From Pterobdella sp. o SKG-2022 (lineage: Eukaryota; Annelida; Clitellata; Hirudinida; Piscicolidae): a stretch of DNA of 64,000 bases. The notes under the pieces are model-generated. The model was not told the origin of the DNA, searched no databases, and saw nothing but the letters and a program-made list of their open reading frames with translations. Made by a program: the position numbers and the translations under genes. Position 1 is the stretch's first letter. Each line of letters starts with the position of its first letter. Below are positions 42,416-52,400 of the stretch, piece by piece. Location of the stretch: the NCBI GenBank assembly GCA_964035795.1, contig OZ038320.1, forward strand, positions 21,594,589 through 21,658,588, written 5' to 3'.

Positions 42416-44773
42416 CTGGGAACAAATTATAGACAATCAGCACACGATTCATAAAGATTCTAAAAAATTCACTATATCATTACAATTTCTATGCGAATAT
42501 TTATAATCAAGGATGATGATGATGCTGATGTTAGCATTACTAATAGTTTCATACAGTTTTTAATAAATTTTAGCTTTGCTTTGAAAACATTAAACATAAC
42601 GTCTGTTTTCAAGATGAAAAAAAACATTGTATGAATGTCTCAAAACTCTATTACAAAACGAACATTTTTCCCATACTTCTACTGACTATTTTCTAAAGAA
42701 TCGAGCCCAACAATAGTAATATAATACCAGTATTCGAGTTATCAGCGTATTTGCTGCCTGTAAGAGCTCCAAGTTCCTTAACCCTTCTGGTCTGAGGGTC
42801 ATCCGCAACAGAAATCACATTGCCCATGTTTTCTCGGTAGTCTTTTTGGTACAAAACCTAATGGGTTCAACCAAAACACAAAACTTTCAAGGTTTAATTA
42901 CTTTTAACTTTGAATAAATTCTCATATTCAAATAATATTTACTTGCGAACTTTCACGAAATGAAAATATTTACTATGTAAGAAAAATAATTTGCCGGGAT
43001 ATAAGTGTTGAAAAACCATGAACTCACTTGACTATTGAGCTTGGTGATGTTTTTGAGCCTGTTTCCTTCGGGAGTTTCGGCCACACTTGTTGCCTTTATT
43101 TGAGGACTGTGCCTGATGTTCACATTTATAGTTTTTAAACATTAATAACGCATTTAATTGATTTCATTTTCCACTAAAACGTAGATTTGATAAAATTGAA
43201 TTGGGAAAAGATAGAAAATTTCTAATCGATTTATTTATTCAATAACTTTTAAAAATTCGCTTGAAAGTTTACAGAATTTATAATTCATAAAGTTTTTGTT
43301 AGATCGAAAAATAATCTATTTCTTCAAAGCTAACATACGCGTTACAGTAGGGCAGCTTGTTGAATCCTCTGTAATTCTTGAGGTTCAACTGCATACCGCA
43401 TTGCCAGCACTTGAAACATAACTTGTGCCACGTCTGTCGAATTGGATCATCCCGTAGTTGATGAAGTATATGATGAAACTTATATACGTTTCCAATAATA
43501 TCAGTCTCAATATTTTCACTTTGATTTCAGATACAAGACAAGATTTAAAAATTTTCATAAACTTTAGATTATACTGCTTTTAGTATCACAATAAGTAAAG
43601 TAGGCAATCATTTGTTTCATCCAACAATAAGCATTTAAAATCAGGATTAAAAAAGCTAAAGTGTTATTTAAAACTAATATTTTATAGAACAGCATGCTTA
43701 AGCCTAACTCGAAATTATTAGAATTCGAGACCCACTCTTCACAATTTTCTCCGTTAAACCAGAATTATTCACCAAGGCAAAAGGCAAAATTACTACAACA
43801 TTATTCTACCAATATCAACCACGGTTGATACCATGGTGACACAGAAAAAAAAAGCTTTTAACGAGAGATTGTAAGTTGTTTAGTCATACTAAAAAAACAA
43901 AAATGTAAATAAGGCAATGTCAACAAGGATGTAGGTATTCTTTTGATATGTTTATAAAGCGTTAGAAGTAAAAAATACATTTTCATATATTCGAAAAATA
44001 TTGGTTAATTCAACTTTTTAGAAACATTTCATGAAATTGTTCAAAACAATGTTTAACATTTTTATATAAGATATATGAACTTTTTAAAATACCTATTATT
44101 AATCTTAATGGGATGAATTAAGGGTAAGTTTTTTGATGAGACTAAACTAATTTAAATATATGCCTCTTTGCTTTCTTAAAAAACTTAATAAAAATTCTAT
44201 TCATTTAACGTTCAAATTTTAAAATGCTTCTGGATTTTTATAAACTCTCAACTGGAATTTCATACATAGGTATTATTGTATTTTGATTTTTTCCAAAAGT
44301 CACAATAAAATGAATATAATTTCAGAACATAGTTAGTTTATTAAGATACGAAGCTTTTCGTTATCAACGTAACATTTTCAAGTATAAAAAACTTCATACT
44401 TGAAAATGTTACGTTGATAACGAAAAGCTTCGTATCTTAATAAACTAACTATGTTCTGAAATTATATTTATTTTATTGTATTTTCAATCTATAATAAATA
44501 ATTGTATATATAAAATATAGGAAATTTACAATTTTATCTTGAAAATTCTAGGAAGTAATGTTTTAAACGGTATAAACATCGATTGGAACAAATATAATTG
44601 TTATCAAAGCATTGAATTAGAAATATCAAAAAGTTTCATAAATCATTCAAATATTTTTTTTGATTTCAAGATTAACAGCTATTCAAAATTTTAACTAAGC
44701 CCACCTTGTCTAGGCACTTTAGTTCCTCAGCAGGATAGACAACTTTTTCACATTTTCCACAACGTTTAGCCAT
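41923..44773 (-). CDS. LASP: LIM and SH3 domain protein (LASP), complete, 7 exons
   Basis: Actin-binding scaffold of the nebulin family, found at focal adhesions and other actin structures. Seven coding exons with matching phases (44705-44773, 43339-43433, 43028-43112, 42728-42857, 42374-42415, 42239-42300, 41923-42099) join to 660 nt, encoding 219 aa. Order: LIM (5-56), two nebulin-like repeats (about 57-126), a short Gln/Glu/Pro-rich linker, and SH3 (about 162-219). Vertebrate LASP1 has 261 aa; the difference is mostly the shorter linker. The start ATG directly precedes the first LIM cysteine pair. Intron 1 (43434-44704) is the longest and contains a nearly perfect 84-bp inverted repeat. 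ROCK lies 2 kb downstream in the same orientation. Confidence 0.94.
42728..43112 (-). CDS. LASP: LASP exons 3-4: nebulin-like repeats
   Basis: Exon 3 (43028-43112) encodes [19 protein letters not shown], matching the first repeat of LASP1 (VADTPENLRLKQQSELQSQ). Exon 4 (42728-42857) encodes [20 protein letters not shown] and [19 protein letters not shown], matching the second repeat ([20 protein letters not shown]). These repeats bind F-actin in the family. Confidence 0.9.
43339..44773 (-). CDS. LASP: LASP exons 1-2: LIM domain
   Basis: The spliced product of 44705-44773 and 43339-43433 gives a full set of zinc ligands with canonical spacing: C5, C8, H26, C29, C32, C35, C53, and H56 (completed by exon 3). 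The sequence [20 protein letters not shown] corresponds to the vertebrate N-terminus with its CARCGKIVYPTE. The core [20 protein letters not shown] corresponds to [20 protein letters not shown]. Confidence 0.95.
44302..44479. repeat. Nearly perfect 84-bp inverted repeat (hairpin element) in LASP intron 1
   Basis: The left arm 44302-44385 and right arm 44396-44479 are reverse complements with one mismatch, separated by a 10-nt spacer (aaaaaacttc). Inner arm sequence includes tacgaagcttttcgttatca on the left and its complement on the right. No coding capacity. It looks like a foldback or MITE-like hairpin. The near identity of the arms implies a young insertion or ongoing arm correction. A related, decayed copy is present near 52.1-52.3 kb. 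Confidence 0.92.
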
Positions 44774-47017
44774 TATAAAATCCGGTTTGTAAGAATCTAA
44801 ATTAATTTAATACCCGGAAGAAATCGCTCAATCACTAGCTATTAATATTTTGAAGTCTACAGACCAATTAATGATTTATATACTCTATATTTAACTAAGT
44901 TATTGCTAAAGACAATTATTTACAGAATAATCGTCAAAAATCGTATAAAAATTTCAATAAAACCAAAAAAATATTTTCAGTAATTGATATCGGTAATTTT
45001 TTAAAATAGTTTTATAGAGATTCTATATATGGAATTGATTTGATATGAGGTTGAAAATCTGTTTAACTAGCACAACAATGGTTCTGAACACGTTAGAATG
45101 AGTCACAAATTATCCCTTAAATTATTCAATGTGAGAAATATTTATAAAAGCACATATAAACTTGCTCAGGTGATGTTTGTATAGCTTTATATAATACCTA
45201 GTTGTCACGACAGCCTATGTATAAGCAAGTAGAATAAAGACATTCAGAAGAGCATGCTTTGAATAACATACTTTTTGTATCATTTTATTTTATATCATTT
45301 AGAACATTATCCTTGAATAGCTATATTGAAACCTTTTTGTTAATACTTTTATACTAATGATATTCATAAAAAATATTTGGCCAATTTAAAACGTGTTTAT
45401 ATATATGTTTATATGTCCAACCTACAATAACTATTTCAAAACGGAAAACTTAGCTAGGTAGTGTGTTTTAATTTTGAACTAATGAGGTGTTTAAATTATC
45501 AAAAGTTTTAAGCTTCTATATAAAAACTATTGGACAAATACATATTTATATTATAACCATATATAAATCTTCAATATTTTTCGATTTTATTTGTTTCATT
45601 TCATAAAGACGTATGAGATTGTTGAAAAATTTTATTATATATTTAATACACCAACTTACTAGCAATAGGAAATTATTAATTTATCAAAAAATGTAGTTTA
45701 TATTATATATATTTTTGATTAACAAAAGTATTGAAGTTTCTGGATTTTCTAAAACTACAGATCTTTACCTGTATTGTTTAGATAGTACAATCAGTTATAA
45801 ATACAATTTATATAACTTAAAATACATTTTATATAACATTCGATCTATTTATTTTAAAGAAAACATTTGAAGATTCTGTTCTGCAAAATTTTCTGTTTTG
45901 GTCAAAATTCTCTGACAAGATAAATGAAATTGTTTATTTTATTGCACTATTTTTCATGAAACTTGCCCGAAGTTTTTAACCAAGCCTCAAACAAAAGTTC
46001 ATAATAAGCACTTGATCGGGTCATAAGCTTCCTATCTTGAATATATTTTTTGGAATATTAATGTTTTTTATTGAAATTATCAACTTCAAAAAAATTTTTG
46101 GAAATTATATTATTTTTTTCTATGTGGTAAAGTATGATTCACTAAAAGTTTTTCAACGCCTGTTTTCAAAAGTCTTGTTACAAGCTTTCAGAAGTCTAGG
46201 CATGCCACTTTCAACCATATTATTTTTTTAAAGAAAAATGCTGAATTCTAATCTAAATTTCTTTAACTTTAAAATTAATGAGCTTAAATTTAAATTTTCA
46301 TTATAAAAATGCAAAGTTTTCAACACAAACATATCAATGATCTTGATGCTTTTAAATGATGTTTTCGATCTGGTTATGACGCACTTTCTTATTTTAAAGT
46401 ACTTTAAAATACACTACATCGAGTGATAAAAACAATGCTGATTTTATAGTAAGTAATGAAGGTTCAAAAAAATATAAAATCACAAAAGAATGTATGAAAA
46501 TGACGGATTTTTAATTCAAATAATGTTTAAAAATAAATTTAGAATTACTATTTATAAAAAAAAAAGAAACTCATGCGATCCATTCAATTTCCGTATTAAA
46601 TAAATAAGTAAAAGAAATAATGCTTATACGATCAACAGGCACTTCGCGATCACGCAAAAAGTATTGAATAGCTAGTTAATGAACCAATCATAGAACTCCA
46701 AAAAAAATGTGGAAGTACTAAAATAATCATTTTAGAAGTTTTATGAAAAAAAAACTAACATTTATCAACTAACAAAGCTTTTTGTACAATCCGTGAATAT
46801 TTAAACATTATGATACATGAATGTTTTCAAGAAAAAAAAACTAACATTTTTCAAAGCCTATGATTAGTCCAATTTAAAACAGCTTTTTGCTGTTTGGAAC
46901 TTCTTTAATACGATCATATTAAATGTAATTAATGGGGTATTTACAAAGCGCTTTTTCTTATATATATATCAAAGCACTTGCTCCAAATTTAATTTAGCAA
47001 AAACATACTGTGGAACA
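44774..47017. other. LASP upstream intergenic, no gene seen
   Basis: Between the LASP start codon and the tRNA-like element. Strongly AT-rich with only short chance frames (for example 46037-46231 plus, hydrophobic, unrecognised). The LASP promoter should lie near the right side of 44,774, but no element can be named from the sequence alone. Confidence 0.5.
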
Positions 47018-47096
47018 GGTGTTAATTGTCGACCCACGCAAACCCGGTAACTTTAGATAATTAATCTAATGCTCTGCCTCTGAGCTATACGAACCG
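47018..47096 (-). repeat. tRNA-like element (decayed tRNA or tRNA-derived SINE head)
   Basis: The minus strand starts GGTTCGTATAGCTCAGAGGC. It contains a pol III A-box-like TAGCTCAGAGGCAGAGC with a 4-bp D stem (GCTC/GAGC) and a 5-bp anticodon stem (TTAGA/TCTAA) around the loop TTAATTA, so the nominal anticodon is AAT (Ile). The T arm is poor (only GGGTCGAC resembles a B box) and the 3' strand of the acceptor stem is missing. It is therefore not a functional tRNA. It directly adjoins the 3' side of a retrotransposon relic on the same strand. Confidence 0.55.
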
Positions 47097-47109
47097 AAAA
47101 AATTTTTTG

Positions 47110-48290
47110 AAAACATAATCGCTGCTAGCATTTATGCCTTAGTCTTGATGGGAAAGATTGATGGTTGTAGACTCGATCATGAGTAATGCCAATGCTTAGT
47201 CAATTTTTTTTGTAAAAACAGTTTAACTTTACAGATGTGACCTCAAATGACTATCTAACCCAGCTCAGCTTTAGCATACTCGCTTACACTAATCACATGT
47301 TAACATGAAGTCACGGCTAATGCATACAAGTTTTAGTACTATATTTATAAAATGTCTTTGTTCATTTGGCCTCATATGGCTCTTTAAACAAGCTCTGCTA
47401 AGGCACAACCTCTTACATCGATAACAAGCAAGTTCCACGATGTTTTCACTACTATACCCTTCTTCCAGTATTTCCACTTTTCGACATTTGCTTCTCAGTT
47501 AGAAACGACTAATTCTGTCACTTTTCAACTTTCCACAACCCTAATAAACAATCTTTCTCTACTTGCCACAACCCCAGGCTTTTTCCTACAAACTAATAAG
47601 GTTTTGAAAATTGATTTTAAACTGCATCTGAAAGTCAGCTTTTGCTTTTTGATCAGCTCTTTTTTATTCACCTGTTTTTGTAAGAAATTTGTATGTAAAT
47701 TTCCTTGTCATCTAATTTGGCTACATGATCACTTAATCTAAGACGGTTCTCACTTATGAGAGTTTCTACGCTGGAACAACTCGCCATTTTCAAGACCAAA
47801 GTTTACTACAATGTGACTAATATTTGCTATGAAAAATCTTGTTGGTAAAAATACTCTGACCTTATCACAGGCTTAAAAAATAGCATTCAGCACGCTTAAA
47901 TAACTTTGAGTTTCATGGCGGCTTTTGAAGCTTTTGCTTAATTTTCTAAAAGCATTACTTGTCTTACAAATTTTTAAACATGTTTTTCCATCAAAGGAGC
48001 TATTTCAGCTAAGGAGGTGCCAAGAAAAATTTATTCACCCCCACCATTTTTAACCATACAAAAATATTCATGTCCCAGAAACAGACTGATAGACCAAAAG
48101 AGTTTTTTTTTGGTTGGTTTCAAAAATTACTGTAACGCACTTCTTTTCGAAAGCACCCATTAAACACTGCGTGTAGGCTTCAGTAGCTGCAACCAGAATA
48201 CAGTCATCTCTACAAAGTTACGCAACAAGTTTTTTCATCAGTGGTAAAACATCTAATTTTTAAAAAAGTGCTATAAAAACTATAAAACTT
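47110..48290 (-). mobile_element. Non-LTR retrotransposon relic with C2H2-like C-terminus
   Basis: The minus strand carries a decayed reverse-transcriptase C-terminal half. The palm motif appears as CRDDCILVAATEAYTQCL (family F/Y-A-D-D) near 48,160-48,215. Further down is a fragment like the usual 'LRW.GHV.RM.D.R.PK' (LRLSDHVAKLDDKEIYIQIS, near 47,710-47,770). An open frame (47289-47477) ends in CYRCKRLCLSRACLKSHMR, a C2H2-like finger typical of the C-terminus of some non-LTR elements. A second, broken copy of this finger module follows at about 47,220-47,285. Many stops and frame changes show it is dead. It differs from the RTE-like copies elsewhere in the window. Confidence 0.65.
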
Positions 48291-48720
48291 CTCATTATAA
48301 TCTTTAAACCCAATTTTAAACACAAAAGAAAAAGGCCCAACTGAAAGTGTGTGAGTCAACTTGTTCAATTGTGATGGAATCTGCAAGCCTTCTAGCGATT
48401 ACCGAGGCTCTTATGATGTCTTGAGAAAGTCTCAAAATTGGCACGAATTTTTCGAGACAGCCTTGCTTTACCTTTTATCGATAGTTTCTCTGTAATCTAA
48501 AAGCATTTGAACAATTTTAATGAATGTGCTACTAAAATAAATTTTATTTTTAAAATTATTAATAAACATTAGCTATTTAATAAGCTTAAGATAAATTTTG
48601 ATAAGAGAAATATATAAGCCTAACTTCCGTGACGTTTCGCATTATCGTTACTATGAATTCTTTTATCTTGTAAAATGTTTTAAATATCCTATGTAGTTAT
48701 TTTAACTTCTTTTATAAATC
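48291..48720. other. WDR47 upstream region
   Basis: AT-rich leader and presumed promoter of WDR47, with no open frame of note. An in-frame TAA lies two codons before the WDR47 ATG, supporting the chosen start. Confidence 0.4.
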
Positions 48721-49464
48721 ATGCCGGCGTTGACTGTATCAATAACTGAAAAGCAAATAGTCAAGACGATTTTGGAATATTTAGAAAAAAGGAATTTGAA
48801 CATCAGCCTTCTTTCTCTTGAAAGAGAATCAGGTGTTATTAATGGCAATTATTCAGATGACATGCTATTTTTGCGTCAATTGATTTTGGATGGGCAATGG
48901 GATGATGTAATTGAATTCATTCAACCTCTGACTGAGATGAAAAGTTTTGATTATAGAAAATTCCAATACATAATGTACAAACACAAATACATTGAACTTT
49001 TATGCTTGAAATCTGAGTTAGAAAATACGCAAAATTATGATGGAGCCGTGGAAGAAGTAGTAAAGTGTGTGAATAAGTTAGAAAGTTTATGTTCAAGCAA
49101 AGAAGAATTCAATAAATTATGTTTAATGATGTCTGCACCTAATTTTGGAAATCATCCAGATTATGTAGACTGGAATCCTAGTAATGCTCGTGTTGGTTGT
49201 TTCAAAGAAATTCATTCTTTAGTAGAGCACTTCTTAGTTCCTGAAAAATCCAAGCAAAAAGAAACAACAGATTTTTCAATGGATGATAGACTTGTTCAAC
49301 TTATTGTGAAAGGAATGTTATATGAATCTTGTGTAAATTTTTGTCATAAAAGAGCCATTTGCAATGATGAAGAAGAAGAAACAGATGAAAAATTCAAACT
49401 TTCTGGTCTTTTTTCTAATACTGGACTTTCTGACAGTGATATTAGTCTTGTTTCATGGTTACAG
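48721..49464 (+). CDS. WDR47: WDR47 exon 1: LisH and CTLH domains
   Basis: The first exon encodes 248 residues. The LisH motif is at about 10-42 (IVKTILEYLEKRNLNISLLS and LERESGVI) and the CTLH region follows ([20 protein letters not shown], FIQPL), almost identical to vertebrate WDR47 at [20 protein letters not shown]. Further conserved blocks are DWNPSNARVGCF, LIVKGMLYESCVNFC and SLVSWLQ at the donor. These motifs mediate dimerisation and microtubule-related interactions in the family. Confidence 0.96.
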
Positions 49465-52400
49465 GTAAAAATCTATTGGAAATTTTCAATTGTACATAAA
49501 CTGATAAAATCAGTGCCTATATCGTTCATAAACAGGCAGTTCCAGATAAGGCATTTGAATGTCCATTTGATCAAAAAACATTAAATCTCAATGTTGAAAA
49601 GTTGCAGAAGCCTAGTTTAGAAGCTTCATGGTCGGAGCATATTTTAAGCAATCCAATAAAACCTCGTATGTTTCCACACATTGCTATTCCTTCTGCCAGA
49701 AGATCATTTGATCCTTTGTCTCAATCTCTGAGACCAGACAGTTCATTGCAAACATCAACCAATAGTAGAAAGTCCCAAGCTTTCAATAAGCTTTCAAGTT
49801 CATTTGCAAACTCATCAGGTTTTAGATTAAAAAAAGAGACAACCCAGTGTGAGCCTGCTGAGATGCATAACAACCCATCAATGGTAGCCTCAGTGGATCG
49901 GTTGTTTGAGGAGGGTGAGGTGGTTGATGGGTACATGACCTCTCAACAACTTCAACAAGTACAACAACAACATTTGAAAGCTGAAGAAAGATTTGAAAAA
50001 ATTGATGAAGAAAATGAAAAAGATAATTCAAAGATGATCAATGGAGATTTTGAAATTGGAAAACCCAATACAGCATCACCTAATCGCAAAAATGCTTTAG
50101 ATTCTTTGAGTGGTAAGAATGGATAAATAATTCCAATAATTTATTTTTCATATGTTTGCTTCAAAATGAGTTAACCCTGTTTAGCTGCATGCTAATTCTT
50201 AATGAATTTTGGTTTTTTATTCATAATTTTATTTTAATTGTTTTTTTTTCATCCTTAACAATGAATCCAACTACATTAAAGTTCATTTACAATATAAAAC
50301 GTAAAAAAGGGAAAATGGGTGATAAAGTGGGTGGAAAGAATGATGGAAAAATGGAGTTAAAAGCTGAGGTGAAGTCCCATGGAGGAACCCACCAAAACAA
50401 TGCCCCTCTTTTTGAAAATCGCTATAACTATTGTACGGATCACGCCAATTACCAAAATAACGCTAAAGATCTTTATTTAAAAACACCAAATTTAATATTC
50501 CCGAAAGCTAAACAACGACAAAATAAACATTCGAATAATAGTTTTAATTGTGAAAGCTTAAATTCTCAATCTTTCAAGACTTATAAAACACCAACAAAGT
50601 CAAGCTCTGATAAGGTAAAAGACGAAAGCAAAGAGAGAGAAGAATGTTATACCCATCTGATGAAATCACAAGAGAAGCTACTTCAAAATCGATTTTTTGG
50701 TATTTCAACAATTATTTGTATGTTTGCATGATAGTTTTTAAAAAGTTTCAAGTATTTTTAGTTTTGAGATTTTTCAAGCTAAATTATTTCTCAAAATCCT
50801 TTAGTGCCTGCTTATGCTTGTCATGCTAGTTTTGATTACAACTTTAACGTTCCAGTCATTTTTTTTCCTAGTTTTTTTACTCATCAGATTTTGCTTATTT
50901 TTTGCTATTTTTCAATAAAAATACTAGATAGTATATTTCATTTGTACAAGGAGGTACGACAGACCACGGCATTTCAACGTCGTCCCTTACAACATCTAAC
51001 AAGTCTAAAGAAGCTCATAAAGTTATTTCGTTTTTTCCGTCGTATTATTATCAAATTTGAACGATTTTAAATACAGTTTTTTTTCAATTTTTATGAAAAT
51101 TTATTTTAATATTCATCAAACAACATTTTTTAAAAATTATGATTGAGAGCCCGTTAAAACACATGGATTTCATTTGACATATCAACTTCAGAGACAAGAT
51201 TCTGAAGTGGAAGAGCACTCTGTGTCGCCAACATCAGACAACACTCCTACCATCACTGCAAACGTAGACAGTAGTAATACAGGCTCTAACAAACCGAGGT
51301 TCATTTCAGTGACAGCCCTGGTTGACCAACAAGTTGTGAGGACTGTAGTCATCCATCCATCAGGAGATGTTTATGTGGTTGGAGCTAATTCAAAAACGCT
51401 TCGTGTGTGTCGTTTCCCAAAACTAGAGAACCTCAGGTTTGCAGCTAGCTTATATAAAATATTTTAATAAATTTAAATTTATTAAACATGTTCACTGTAG
51501 AGAAGACCACACGTGTGAGAATACTGAAGTGATTGTAGAAAGGAGCAAGCATCACAAAGGCTCTATATATTGTACATGTTTCAACAAGTCTGGAGATTTA
51601 ATAGCTAGTGGCTCGAATGATAAGTCTGTCAAGCTACTGAGATATGACGCTGATGCTGAAGCTATCGTAGGTAAGTTTTTGTCGTGTGCTGTCTTCCAGA
51701 TCGTTTGTTTTGAATACATTTTTTTACTTAGTTCAATTCAAAGTATATCTTTATGGTATAAAAACATTTTTATGTAATGAAAGAAATAATGTAAGCATGA
51801 AATACCATAATAAAGGCTCCCAAATAGAACTGAACATCCATGATGGAACGGTGAGGGATGTGACGTTCATGAAGTCACTCAACTACGAAAGTCATTTGGT
51901 AAGTGGAGGAGCTGGCAACTGTATTGTCTACCTGACTGACTGTGCCACTCAACAAACCATGAGAAAGTTCGACGCCCATAAAGGTAAAGGCTGGTGGAAT
52001 GCACAAGTTTTATGAAATAATATTGTTTTTAATTATTTTGACTATTGTTATTGATGTTGTTATAGATTAAAAAATGACTGATTTTTAATCATTCATTTCA
52101 AATACGAAGCTTATTTTACAAGCACACAAGCATTTTCAAGTACTAAAAAAGTACTTTTTTGTACTTCATTAATAAATACTTTTAGTTAAAAAATCACTGA
52201 ATGATAATTACTTTTAATTAGAAAACTTATCGTTATCAAGTGCTTAAAAAGATCAAATTTTCAACGAAAAGCTCCGTACTTGATAAATATAACTAAGAAG
52301 GATTTAATGATTTTTGAATTTATGACTTGGCTTAGAGTTCATAACGTTTATGTGATGGAAACATAACATCATGATTACCTGATGATGCTTTTATTATTAA

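Noticed and set aside
47018..47096. Functional tRNA-Ile (AAT)
   Set aside because: The D and anticodon stems are good, but the T arm is non-canonical and the acceptor stem has no 3' partner, so it is reported only as tRNA-like.
47289..47477. A cellular zinc-finger gene
   Set aside because: The finger lies directly downstream of reverse-transcriptase remnants on the same strand and matches the C-terminal finger of non-LTR polyproteins; it is part of that relic.
49721..50031. Minus-strand frames overlapping WDR47 exon 2
   Set aside because: Shadows of the plus-strand coding exon, which has clear homology and splice borders.
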